Assembly (NCBI GenBank): GCA_026874595.1
Contig: CM049310.1
Coordinates: forward strand, 4,714,001 to 4,778,000
Direction of reading: 5' to 3'
Length of the DNA stretch: 64,000 nucleotides
Source of the DNA: Sipunculus nudus
Lineage: Eukaryota; Annelida; Sipuncula; Golfingiida; Sipunculidae
The notes beneath the pieces are model-generated. The model made no database searches and was not told where the DNA came from. It was given only the letters and a program-made list of their open reading frames with translations. Every line of letters starts with the position of its first letter. Position 1 is the first letter of the stretch. Of this stretch, positions 1-12,700 are shown piece after piece. A program made the translations under genes and the position numbers.

Positions 1-116
1 GACCTATTACATATCAGGTAAGCAGAGGGAGCTGCACTGAATGACCTCTAGTGACAAAAGTGGGCTGTTTAACAATGCAAGTGAATACAATAAGAGCCTC
101 CAAACAATTTCTATAA

Positions 117-454
117 GGCCAAAATAAAAAAAAGGTATGGTTCTCAGGCACTTTTTTTTCAGAAATCAATGCGGGCGGGCGCTTTTTTTATTTTAAATTT
201 TTTTGTATGTTTCGATAAAAATGTCAAATGATAAGGGAAAAGCATGAAAATAACAGTTTCATTTTGCTAAATAAGTGAAAGCATTACAAAACTATGGAAA
301 TTATATGGTTTTATCTTCTTGAAGGAAATATGGGAGCGGCAGCAGCTCAAAATTGGAAAGTTTTTGTTGAAAATCAAAATAAAAAGTTTTGATGCGGGGG
401 TTTAAAATTGATGCGGGCGGTGCCTGAGAACCATACCTTTAATTTTTTTTGGCC
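117..454. mobile_element. MITE with long terminal inverted repeats, Harbinger-like
   Basis: Bases 131-151 and 420-440 are perfect reverse complements of 21 bp, containing GGTATGGTTCTCAGGCAC. The inverted repeat extends outward, less perfectly, through A-rich sequence to a terminal GGCC on each side (117-120 and 451-454). TAA directly precedes and follows (114-116, 455-457), fitting the 3-bp TWA target duplication of PIF/Harbinger elements. No coding capacity. A diverged relative sits near 52.1 kb. Confidence 0.75.
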
Positions 455-1226
455 TAACTAGCCTAATTTTTTAGCTTTTATTTTCAAATTCATATTAAAC
501 AGATTAAAATCCTTATGTGTACATTCTGTGAAAATTAACTCTGCAGTACTTACAGGAAAAAGTGCTGAGTCCAAAGTTGGCCAACATTTAAGGTACTGAT
601 TTTATATTTATGCTAATTATAACTTAAAATTTAGCAAAATTCAGATCTACTGTTTGGGTATACAACTGAATCTTGATTAAATAAAATTATATCCCTGAGA
701 AAGTCTAGTTTCAACAGTTCTCATGTTAAGTCAGTAAATATCTTTCCTAATTTTTTATGTGTGGGACCATAACTTCTAGAAATTACACGATACTGACATA
801 ATTTCTGCTATATACATAGGAAAAATATAGAGGAATATTTATATTAAATATGATCAAAACAGATCAGTGGTTTTGATATAAGGCAGTTTTGAAGTGTAAT
901 CAAGGGTTTTAAATGGAAAATTGAGGTTTTTCCTTAATTTCTCGAAGGAACAAAGTTGTAGTGACCCAATTTTCTGTATTGCAGTAGAACTTGGGGACAT
1001 CTAACTGTATGTTGAATGTTGGATTCGTTGGTCCAATGGTTTTATGACTACCCTGTAAATGGACTGAGGCCCGGATGGACAGCTGTCCAACTGACAAAGG
1101 ACCATCACTATAGCTCAGATGACTCACAGTCAGCTAAGCCAAAAAGTTCCCAACAGATTTTTATAAAATTTTGTATATGGTTAGGACACCATAAAAACCA
1201 ATCCATTAATTGTCTGAGGTAATATG

Positions 1227-2306
1227 AACTAGAATACAGGTAGTCGCTTGTTCCGCCAAAATCAGAGTGGAACGGGTGAAGTGAGGCATGGATTGAGTGG
1301 CAGGGGGAAATAGAGTGAGGTGTGTTGCATTTTAGCATGGATGTCTGCAGGTGAAATGTGTATGTAGGTGACGCCACCTGCCAAAAAAAAAAAACAAGAA
1401 AGCTAACCAAGATGTATAAACACACAAAATTTTAGGCAGATAAGTCAAACCACTACTGAGATATGAGTGATTTTAGCCAACGGCAGACAAACAGGCGGAC
1501 GCTGTGCAAAAATGGTTGTAGGTGGCCCCTCCAGTTTTGTGTATGATAAAGAATTATGTGAGATCTATACACATGCAAATTTGTTGGCCTAATCGGTCGT
1601 AAGGTTCCCGGGATATGAGCTTGGGTGTCTGCAGCGTAAACTAAAATGTAGGTGTCGCCACCTGTCATAAAATCAAGAAAGCTGTCCCGGATGTATAAAC
1701 CTGAAAAATTTTTGGTTGCAAGTGGCACCACCAGTTTTGCGCATGATAAAGAGCTGCGATAGATCTATACATATGCAAATTTTCAGGAAGATACGTCAAA
1801 CCAGTCCGGAGATATATGCATAAATGTCTGCAGAGTGAATGTGAATGTAGGTGGCGCCACCTGTCATAAAATCAAGAAAGCTATTCTGGATGTATATTCA
1901 TGCCAAATTTTAGGTGAATTAGTCAAACCACTGCGGATATATGAGTGTTTTTAACCCAAGGCAGACAAACAGATGGACACTGTGCAAACATGGTTGCAAG
2001 TGGCACCACCATTTTTTGTTTATGTTATGAAACTATCCTAGGGCTACATTTGTACAATTTTTTTCCTGATTGGTCAAACGGTTCCCGAGATATGTAGGTT
2101 TATGTGTGGAAACAGACGCACAAATGGACGCTGGGCAGAGAGGAAAGGTCAGAGGTCAAGGCAAATTGGTTAGGCACCAGTTCATGTGACCCAATAATTG
2201 GTGTACGTTTCAGAAAAATCCATCCAGTTGTCTCAGAGGACTTCTCCGGAAACGAATGCTGTGGCGGCGGATCACGGTCAAAAACTTTGTTTTGGCGGAT
2301 ACAATT
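1227..2306 (-). mobile_element. Helentron-like non-autonomous element, copy 1 (inverted, about 1.1 kb)
   Basis: It is the reverse complement of the elements at 4.6, 34.6 and 56.5 kb. Its left edge has AACTAGAATACAGGTAGTCG and its right edge GGCGGATACAATT. The core contains fewer copies of the internal half-units with GGYGCCACCTG, and more divergence than the other copies. A perfect direct repeat of AGGTCA spaced by one base lies near 2147. The short open frames inside are not genes. Confidence 0.85.
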
Positions 2307-2340
2307 ATAATGATTCTTCACCACCATTAAGCTATTCCAG

Positions 2341-3583
2341 TCTTGATATCACATAAATTAAACAGGCTTCATTTGTGACAGGTGTTATATTTACCAGTGT
2401 AAGCTATTCTTTAGTCTTAATACTGCATTAATTAAAATGGGCTTCATTTGTGACAGGTGTTATATTTACCAGTGTAAGCTATTCTTTAGTCTTAATACTG
2501 CATTAATTAAAATGGGCTTCATTTGTGACAGGTGTTATATTTACCAGTGTAAGCTATTCTTTAGTCTTAATACTGCATTAATTAAAATGGGCTTCATTTG
2601 TGACAGGTGTTATATTTACCAGTGTAAGCTATTCTTTAGTCTTAATACTGCATTAATTAAAATGGGCTTCATTTGTGACAGGTGTTATATTTACCAGTGT
2701 AAGCTATTCTTTAGTCTTAATACTGCATTAATTAAAATGGGCTTCATTTATGACAGGTGTTATATTTACCTGGCAAGCTATTCCTAAGTCTTAATATTAC
2801 ATTAATTACAACAGGCAACTTTGTGACAGGTGTTATATTTACCAGTGTAAGCTATTCTTTAGTCTTAATACTGCATTAATCAAACAGGCTTCATTTGTTA
2901 CGGGTGTTATATTTACCAGTGTAAGCTATTCTTTAGTCTTAATACTGCATTAATTAAACAGGCTTCGTTTGTGACGGGTGTTATATTTACCAGTGTAAGC
3001 TATTCTTTAGTCTTAATACTGCATTAATTAAACAGGCTTCATTTATGACAGGTGTTATATTTACCTGGCAAGCTTTTCCTAAGTCTTAATATTACATTAA
3101 TTACAACAGGCAACTTTGTGACAGGTGTTATATTTACCAGTGTAAGCTATTCTTTAGTCTTAATACTGCATTAATCAAACAGGTTTCATTTGTTACGGGT
3201 GTTATATTTACCAGTGTAAGCTATTCTTTAGTCTTAACACTGCATTAATTAAACAGGCTTCGTTTGTGACGGGTGTTATATTTACCAGTGTAAGCTATTC
3301 TTTAGTCTTAATACTGCATTAATTGAACAGGCTTCATTTGTGACATGTGTTATATTTACCAGTGTAAGCTATTCTTTAGTCTTAATACTGCATTAATTAA
3401 AATGGGCTTCATTTGTGACAGGTGTTATATTTACCAGTGTAAGCTATTCTTTAGTCTTAATACTGCATTAATTAAAATGGGCTTCATTTGTGACAGGTGT
3501 TATATTTACCTGGTAAGCTATTCCTTAGTCTAAATATTGCATAAATTACAACAGGCATCATTTGTGACAGATGTTTTATTTAC
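2341..3583. repeat. 75-bp tandem array abutting the ASPH exon 10 donor
   Basis: About 16 to 17 units of roughly 75 bp, five of them nearly identical between 2437 and 2780. The unit contains cttcatttgtgacaggtg then ttatatttaccagtgtaagc. On the minus strand each unit reads CTGGTAAATATAACACCTG, resembling the real exon 10 donor CAGGTAAATAAAACATCTG at the right edge. Some units (near 2771, 3066 and 3508) have CCAG immediately before the GT and so resemble the real junction even more. It reads through as 25-residue repeats because 75 is a multiple of 3; this is not a protein. Confidence 0.92.
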
Positions 3584-3714
3584 CTGGTGTCATTAGCCAC
3601 TCTGATCCGGAGTCCCTGCGGCACCACGAGTCCCAAGTGACTTCTAATTCGGCAGTTGGTGGGGCCGCAATGTGGCCAAACATGGACACCTGGCTGCATC
3701 ACAGAGAACTTAAC
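3584..3714 (-). CDS. ASPH: ASPH coding exon 10 (2OG/Fe(II) oxygenase core, first iron histidine)
   Basis: 131 bp, residues 646-688 plus two bases. VKFSVMQPGVHVWPHCGPTN then CRIRSHLGLVVP align without gaps to human IKYSIMHPGTHVWPHTGPTN and CRLRMHLGLVIP. H660 equals the first iron ligand; S649, R669 and H671 equal the 2-oxoglutarate-site residues of the human enzyme. The acceptor is gttgccag/GTTAAG and the donor ACCAG/gtaaat. The donor lies at the edge of the 75-bp tandem array. The exon ends in phase 2, so the last exon outside must begin by completing an Arg codon. Confidence 0.96.
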
Positions 3715-6700
3715 CTGGCAACAACAGGAAACCCAAAATTAAGGCATCAATGACCACAAGGTTAAGGATTCATTATCAAAACCATGACCCAGGGATATTT
3801 TAGCTGAACTAGGGTTCTTGGAGACTATTCTTTCAAGTTCATGACAGAATAAAATTGTTAAATGCAGAATTATTGTCCAGAAATAAGAACTGACCACTAA
3901 GTCCTTGGTAGTCTTACTATAGTCTGTTCCACCAGCCCTGTCCACCTGTTTTCACTATTATTTTTTTTTGCAAGTCAAAGAACCCCAAAACTTTTTGCTG
4001 CTAGGACAGAATGAGTAAAATGTGTAATTAACTATTATGGTATGCTTACCTTGTGTCATTTTCCTATAAACAATGTAAAGCTATGTTATAATTGACTAGT
4101 CAATTCTGTAGCGACATCTTGCCACCAGTCTATGAAATGGGCATGGCAGGGAACACTGATAATGTCATAACAGATGTGTCACACAAAACAGATGTATACC
4201 CATATTCAGGGGACCAATAAACAAGAGCTGCCGACCCCTGTTACAATGAGACTTGTGTTCTCTAGATGCACATGCTTGACTATTATGTCACAAAGTACGT
4301 TACAACCACAACCCTGAAGGATAAACAATGATCACTTGTTAGTAGACTGGCCCAGTCAATGAAATGGCTCTGACAGATAAATCAATCGTTCTCTCACTGT
4401 TTCACACTTAGTGTCGGTAATACCACCTCGTGGCAACTTTATATTATATATAATTATTACTCTCTGACCCTCTCATTTCATCGACTGGTAAACTTTGGCC
4501 GTTCTGGACAGTCAGCCCCACACATCATCACCTCACTGAACTAAGGTCTTTCCCAGTGACGTAAGGAGTAATTGTATCCGCCAAAACAGAGTTTTGCGGA
4601 TACTATGTTTTCAGCTGCACGCCGCCGCCGCCGCAGCGTAGGTGTCCGGAGAACTCCTCCGTAACCGCTAGGAGGAATTTTACGAAACCCGGGATTATGT
4701 TCGGGTCACATGTGAACTGCTGCGCCCCGATTTTGTTTTGACCTCTGACCTTTTCTCTGCGCTCTGCGTCCGTTTGTGCGTCTGTTTCCACACATAAACC
4801 CACATATCTCAGGAACCATTTGACCGATCAGGAAAATTTTTTTGCACAAATGTAGCCCTTGGAGAGCTTTATAACATACACAAAAAATGGTGGCGCCACC
4901 TGCAACCATGTTTGAACAGTGTCCATCTGTTTGTCTGCCTTGGGTAAAAATCACTCATATCTCTGCAGTGACTAGACTAATTCACCTGAAATTCGGCATG
5001 CGTATACATCCTGGATAGCTTTACTGATTTTATGACAGGTGGCGCCACCTACATTCACGTTTACGCTGCAGACATCCAAGCTCATATCTCGGGAACCGTT
5101 TGACCGATCAGGAAAATTTTTTTTGCACAAATGTAGCCCTTGGAGAGCTTTATAACATACACAAAAAATGGTGGCGCCACCTGTAACCATGTTTGCACAG
5201 TGTTCATCTGTTTGTCTGCTTTGGGTTAAAATCACTCATATCTCTGCAGTGACTTGACTAATTCACCTGAAATTCCGCATGCGTAAACATCCTGGATAGC
5301 TTTTCTGATTTTATGACAGGTAGCGCCACCTACATTCACGTTTACGCTGCAAACATCCAAGCACATATCTCGGGAACCCTTTGACCGATCAGGAAAATTT
5401 TTTTGCACAAATGTAGCCCTTGGAGAGCTTTATAACATACACAAAAAATGGTGGCGCCACCTGCAACCATGTTTGCACAGTGTCCATCTGTTTGTCTGCC
5501 TTTGGTTAAAATCACTCATATCTCTGCAGTGACTTGACTAATTCACCTGAAATTCGGCATGCGTATACATCCTGGATAGCTTTTCTGATTTTATGACAGG
5601 TGGCGCCACCTACATTCACGTTTACGCTGCAGACATCCAAGCTCATATCTTGGGAACCGTATGACCGATTGGGCCAAAAATTTTGCATGTGTATAGATCT
5701 CACATAGCTCTTCATCATACGCAAAACTGGTGGCGCCACCTGCAGCCATTTTTGCCAACTCCTGTCTGTTTGTCTGCCATGGGATAAAATCACTCATATC
5801 TTGGCAGTGGTTTGACATATCTGCCTAAAATTTTGCAGGTTTATACATCCCCGACAGCTCTCTTGATTTTATGACAGGTGGCGCCACCTGCATTCTAGTT
5901 TATGCAGCAGACATCCAAGCTCATATCTTGGGAACCGTTTGACCGACTGGGCCAAAGTTTTGCATGTGTATAGTTCTCACATAGCTCTTTATCATATGCA
6001 AAACTGGTGGCGTCACCTGCAACCATTTTTGCTCCGCGTCCATCTGTTTGTCTGCCACGGGCTAAAATCACTCATATACATGTAGTGGTTTGACTTATCT
6101 GCCTTAAATTTTGCATATGTATACAACTTGGACGGCTTTCTGGATTTTGTGGTAGGGGGGGGCAACCTACATACACAATTTGGCTGCAGACATCCATGCT
6201 AATATGCAACACTCTATTTCCCCTTGCCACTCAATCCATGCCTCACTTCACCTGTCGCTTGTCGACTACCCGTATTCTAGTTATAGTGGTCTTTCCCTGA
6301 ATCTTTTTTCAGAACAAACATGGTTAATTCAGTTACTGCCTACCAGCTTGCTATTTATATTCCCATTTAATCAGTCTTAATATTTTTAGACTTTAGATAT
6401 TCAACACTACATATAACCCTCAGCCTTAGTGAGTCAGTGTGTCACCGTTTATCAGACCATCCCTTTTCAAAGCAGCCCGGTTTAAAAATGTGTCTCTAGC
6501 TCAGCCAATCAGCATGAGATATATAGGTCCACCTGTGACAAACTGTTAGTCAAACTGTAATTCATATACTGAAATGACTGAATTCATGACTGAAACGTTC
6601 AGGTTGGCCACTTAACAGTGGCAAGACTTTCAAGTGTAACTTGAACACTAACTAATACACAGTACAAAATTGATGCGACAGTGTCTACAACAGGCGAGGA

Positions 6701-9700
6701 TCCAGGATTTTTTGCAGGGAGGGGTCAACGGGTGTCATGCATAAAAATTGTCTAAAACAAGGTTGTTGGTCAAGAGTGGTGGTAGTTGGGGGGGGGGGGG
6801 GTTGACCCTAAAACCCCTGTCATGCATAAGATTTGTCTAAAAAAAAAGGTCGTTGGTTGAGAGCTGGGGGGGGGGGGGGGGGGGGTCCCCTGGATCCGCG
6901 TCTGTACATGGCCTATGGACCGTAATGTTCGAACGGCAGAGATATATCATAGGACACGACGGTCTATGTATGGACTTTCTGAAAACTTGATTTAAGAGGG
7001 AATGTTACCAAGCGGGTTGAGATGTCTAGTACCAATTGGACCGCTGTAAGCGTTCTCATAGGAATGATGCCATTCACAGGAGGCCTGATATGCAGATGCA
7101 AGGGAATCATCAGGAGCCTTGTGACGCCCTAATATGCAAATATCAGGTATTTGCCATAAAGACTTTACAGGGCTTTAGTTATAAGAGCTAGTACTGAGTT
7201 ACATCTATCGGTACATGGAATCCCATTTTATTTTTTAAATTTTTAGCAGTAAACGTCAATACACTAAAGCCCAGGCAGGACTTACTTGTGAGGGACGCTA
7301 TGAACCATGGATATATGAGACATAACAACCAGGCCATAAAGTGAATATTATTTATATCTAAAGCAAGTACTGGAGCAAAAATTACACTTTCCTCTTTCTG
7401 CAACTGGTGCAAATTTTGTTTGGCAAGTTTGAATTATGAGGAGATAATCACAAAAAATCATGTGGTAGTGGGAAGGACTATAATAATTGTTGTTGCCTCA
7501 CTCCCTTCAAAGAAATCATTATGTGTATTATTATAGCAAAAATTTTCATCTATAAAGTTATCAAATAAAGTGGATAAAACTTTGTTAGGTTCATCTGCAC
7601 CATCTCTAGAACTGTCAATTATATGTGTCTTTCCAGCTGGCTGACAAACTTCTATATATTCTGTCTTTTTAATTGCCTGATTAATTAAATAATTTTTTTT
7701 GGCCACTAGAGCTTGTAGAACCATTTATTTCTTTGGCTTGGCCTTATAAAATCTTAATGACACCATTACACAGGTATCCAAAATACAAAGGTCTTGCTGA
7801 TCAACTCACCTGACCTCTGCTGCAGGTCTTGGCTGGCACTATTGTATCAATCAATGAGCATGTTTTTGGTGCCTTCCTACAATTAGCATCTACTTTTCTT
7901 CCTAAAACACAGAAACTGACATATATTAATATGAAACGAATTAAGATATACTACATAGCAGCATATTATGTAATAACAGTACAATGTGAATAAGTCCACT
8001 TTGACCCAAAACATGTTGTGCACTGAATCAGTAAGGGTTTATAATGACCAGGTATTTTAGCAAAATAGCTTCAGATTTACCATTATCATATTTTCATAAT
8101 TCTATAAATAAAAGTCAAATTTTTGCAGTCTCCAGAAGAGGGCTCTCCGATATGCCTGCTTGCTGGATTAATTTGATTTCTGCTGTGGATGTACCTACAT
8201 TTTACTCCAATGCATGTCCTGGGTTACACTTCTTATGCAGGGTCATACACTGCAGTCATTCCAGATCTCCTTCACTTAATCCCCGGCTTTGTTTACCAAG
8301 TCTTTTTATGGGTCTCGACACCAGGGCTGGCACAGAGTGGGGTGTCATGGGTTTAAATCTTTGGAGCTGGATGCACAATGTGATACCACGCTCTCATTGG
8401 TCTGGTTACAAATTTTTGCCCTGTGCAAGCCCTGGTGGTGAAACCCGGGGAATCTTGCTGTACTGAGCAGAGGTTAAAGCTACGGAGATATAGTATGACC
8501 GCAGCGATTAACCACGGAGCAAGGAGTGTAGTCCTGGATGAGAATGTTTATCTGCTGGTATGTATACAGTGATGACTTGTTCATGCGACATCTAATATAA
8601 ATCTTAAACAGCTTTGACTTTGACATTAATGTCGGATTACAAGGCCTTCAGTTTGTTTGTGGATTTGTTTCTGGTCCTTTCACATGGCTAACTACATGAA
8701 ATGTAAAACTACAAATTCTTATATGCAGCTGGTACATGGATCATGCTAGGTTTTCATTTCCATTTAATGTTTTTTATTTAATATTAAATGTTGCTTTGTA
8801 GAGTCACCATGGTTACAAGTACTCCAATCTGAGGTGGGCATTACTTATCAAGAACACAAGACCAAAACTGGTTTCCCATTCGGAAGTTACTTACAAGACT
8901 TTACATTAAAGCAGATTTTGTTTGATTAATTCAAAAGAGTTCTTGCAAGAATGATTCAGAGACTGTAATGGAGAGCCCTCTGGTGCAGCTGGTAAAAACT
9001 AAACCTGACATGGAAAAAGATGGAGACCAACCACTCATGATTCAGCTGGTCTGGCTGACTGAATGCATTTTGTTCTATTTTAATAGCTTACCTTGCTGAT
9101 ACAGTGTAAACTGTCTCCAATCTCCTGTTTCCCTCAGGTTTTCTTCCTCAGGTATAAATGAGCCTTTCTTCTCGTCAAGCTGAGCTAGGCCCTCGTCCCT
9201 TATTGCCTCCCAGTTATCCTCTAAAAGCTTATGAACATGGGCCATTCAATTTAACTTCCTGACTATATCTGTACTATCAAGCATTAAAGTGATCATTATA
9301 TGAAGATCCATCTTTTTTCATCTAAAGGTATCATTATTGTTTGAATCCCCTATATCTTCCCCTAAATCAAAAGTACTTTAAATTCATATTAGACCCTATA
9401 AAGTGTATATTATTATATCCCCAGACAAAGACAAATTTCTTTCATATTATGCATATTCACAGATATAGGTTATGGGATAAGGTATATTTAAATTGGGCTC
9501 ATGACCTCTCCTATGAGAGTGGCCTTGAATATTCCCCTATTTGGTGAAAAATATTGTTTCACAAATTGATGAATGGAAGAAACAATCGTGGCTTGCCTAG
9601 TGTCAGTAAAAGCTTCTGAAGATGGGGGTCTATTCTTGAAGGGGGGGGGGGGGTATTAATTGTATGGGGATACTATGGCATCTGCAGTGACAAGAAATGT

Positions 9701-12700
9701 CTCATTTAAACCCAGTACCCTGATCTTACTGATGGTAAATACAGTTTTTAAGTTTTCATTCGTTTTCACATGATTTTGTAACAAAAAAAAAATTTTTTTT
9801 AAAGGTGAACTAAATTCAACCCCCATTAACAATAATCCTGTTTTTAATGGACCAATATTAATGGACTAATATTATTAAGAGGTCAGTGGCTTATTATGTG
9901 TAATTTATGAGATTTAAGGAAACCATATGGTAACTAGGGACTCATGGGTCACGATGCTTGGCTGAAGTTGTTACCTTGATATGTCTTTCATAGGTAGTCT
10001 CTTTGTTGGTCCACCATGGTCGGCCTGTCAACGTGTCCACGTTGTACAATGACCGCTGCCAGTAAGACAGAAAGAGTCCTTTGTCTGCTCCCTTCTTGTA
10101 CACTTCATATGCCTTAAATACAGAAGCAACCAAAACATGATAAAAGGCCTGTATCTATAGACCCCATGAAACACTGAAATACAGAACCAACCAAAACATG
10201 ATAAAAGGACCATATCTACAGACCCCATGAAACACTGAAATACAGAAGCAACCAAAACATGATAAAAGTACCATATCTACAGACCCCATGAAACACTGAA
10301 ATACAGAAGCAACCAAAACATGATAAAAGGACCATATCTACAGACCCCATGAAACACTGAAATACAGAAGCAACCAAAACATGATAAAAGGTCCATATCT
10401 ACAGACCCCATGAAACACTGAAATACAGAACCAACCAAAACATGATAAAAGTACCATATCTACAGACCCCATGAAACACTGAAATACAGAACCAACCAAA
10501 ACATGATAAAAGGCCTGTATCTACAGTCCCCATGAAACACTGAAATACAGAAGCAACCAAAACATGATAAAAGGCCTGTATCTACAGTCCCCATGAAACA
10601 CTGAAATACAGAACCAACCAAAACATGATAAAAGGACCATATCTACAGACCCCATGAAACACTGAAATACAGAACCAACCAAAACATGATAACGGGCCTG
10701 TATCTACAGACCCCATGAAACACTGAAATACAGAACCAACCAAAACATGATAAAAGGCCTGTTTCTACAGACCCCATGAAACACTGAAATACAGAACCAA
10801 CCAAAACATGATAAAAGGCCTGTATCTACAGTCCCCATGAAACACTGAAATACAGAAGCAACCAAAACATGATAAAAGGCCTGTATCTACAGACCCCATG
10901 AAACACTGAATTACAGAAGCAACCAAAACATGATAAAAGGCCTGTATCTACAGTCCCCATGAAACACTGAAATACAGAACCAACCAAAACATGATAAAAG
11001 GACCATATCTACAGACCCCATGAAACACTGAAATACAGAACCAACCAAAACATGATAAAAGTACCATATCTACAGACCCCGTGAAACACTGAAATACAGA
11101 ACCAACCAAAACATGATAAAAGGCCTGTATCTACAGACCCCATGAAACACTGAAATACAGAACCAACCAAAACATGATAAAAGGCCTACAGACCCAATGA
11201 AACAAGCACCTGAAGAGGCAAAACTGCTGTGTAAAAAACGTAGTTATTGCCTGAGCAGTGAAACTGGCACACCACACACCCCTTGAAACACTGAAATACA
11301 GGACCAACCAAAACATGATAAAAGGACCATATCTACAGACCCCATGAAACACTGAAATACAGAACCAACCAAAACATGATAAAAGGCCCATATCCACAGA
11401 CCCCATGAAACACTGAGATACAGAGCCAACATAAACATGATAAAAGGCCCGTATCTATAGACCCCATGAAACAGAAGCAAACCTAAGCATAAATGGAGTC
11501 ACACAAGGCAGATTTTTTCAGTTAATTGTATGTCAAGTTAGTGTATAACTGACATCTCTTATTTTGAGTAGAACAAACCTTTCATGTTGATAGCACTTGA
11601 TAAAATTGAAAACATTTGCCACTTTGCAAAGAATCATAGCCATACTCACAAGAGTACAACCCTGTGTAGCCATTGTGGGCAAATCATTATCCACAATGCA
11701 CTGGGGATTCTGAATATGGAAGTTTAGTTGGTAACAATGATGTGAAGAGCATAGATAAAGGCCATTGTAACATACTGGATCAGGAAGAGGGCTTATTATT
11801 TGATTCTAGTAAATTTTAATTTCTTTGTTTGACCATTGAAACAATGGAGTTCCAGCCATTCCCACAATAACTGAATGGAAGAGTCTTGTTGAGGAGAAAC
11901 CACTGGTGCAAGAGTGACAAGACTGCTTGGAATCACTAATGTAGGTGCTACCATTTGGTGTTAAATTTAGAAAACACAATCATTTTTTTTTTATATCCTT
12001 TATATAATAAGCAGGGCTATCAAGTATAAATTTGAAGAACCCTGGGTAACAACATATGTAATCAGCAAGGCCTGGATTCAACTAGAGTGACCAAGAAAAG
12101 TCCCTGTGAGGTTACACAGTGAGTTACTGGATTCAACTAGAGTAACCAAGAAAAGTCCCTGTAAGGTTACACAATGTGTTACTTATCCATCTTTCATCTT
12201 TGCGTTATTTTCAATGGATATATGTTATTAAAGTACAAAACAAACATAATCATAAATTACAGATTTTGTCACAGGATACTAGAGCATCACTGCTATGAAT
12301 AACATGTCAAAATGATAAAAACTTGTTCTATTTTTACTATAGAATTAATAAATGCTGATTACCATTTATACCTTTATAATTAATTCCTTTTACCTCATCA
12401 TGCCTGCCAGTCCTGTAGTAGGCATCCCCGAGGTGGAAATAGAATCTCCCATCTGTTACCCCTGGGGCCTCACTGTCAATGCCCTGCTGTAGCAGTGGAA
12501 TACCCCCCTCCGGGTCGTTATCAGACGTCTTCTTTATAAAACCAAGGTGAGCCTTCCCAAAGCCATTGTTACTGTCTCTCTTCAATACCTGAAATAAACA
12601 TTCACACCGGAGGCACCCAGTCAATAACAAGAATGACACAGACTCAGGGCATAAAGAAATTTTTTCCATTTTGTAAAATTTTCAAGATCTGGGGCTATTT

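Larger units (their letters stand above)
1..3583 (-). other. ASPH intron after exon 10, cut by window edge
   Basis: No coding exon recognised on either strand; the expected last exon with an FDDSFEHEVW-like motif was looked for on the minus strand and not found. The stretch holds a Harbinger-like MITE near its left edge, AT-rich unique sequence, an inverted Helentron-like element, and the 75-bp array next to exon 10. Confidence 0.7.
3715..7809 (-). other. ASPH intron 9 (between exons 9 and 10)
   Basis: About 4.1 kb. The main content is Helentron-like copy 2; a related pair of G-rich patches lies at 6715-6890. The rest is AT-rich with no exon recognised. The 88-residue open frame at 7458-7724 has no recognised family and no splice context. 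Confidence 0.7.

Noticed and set aside
2437-2787. Open frame of 116 codons made of a 25-residue cysteine-containing repeat
   Set aside because: It is a by-product of a 75-bp tandem array (75 is divisible by 3), it is antisense to ASPH, and diverged units break the frame.
4603-5818. Several short minus-strand frames with recurring peptides
   Set aside because: They repeat in all Helentron-like copies with frame breaks, and reflect the tandem core rather than a conserved protein.
8044-8466. Plus-strand frame of 140 codons in ASPH intron 8
   Set aside because: No recognisable domain, antisense to ASPH and without splice or promoter context; a chance frame is the simpler reading.
10113-11476. 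CRISPR-like regular repeat array
   Set aside because: Units are contiguous with no unique spacers, the host is an animal genome, and the same applies to the arrays at 2.3, 16 and 48 kb.
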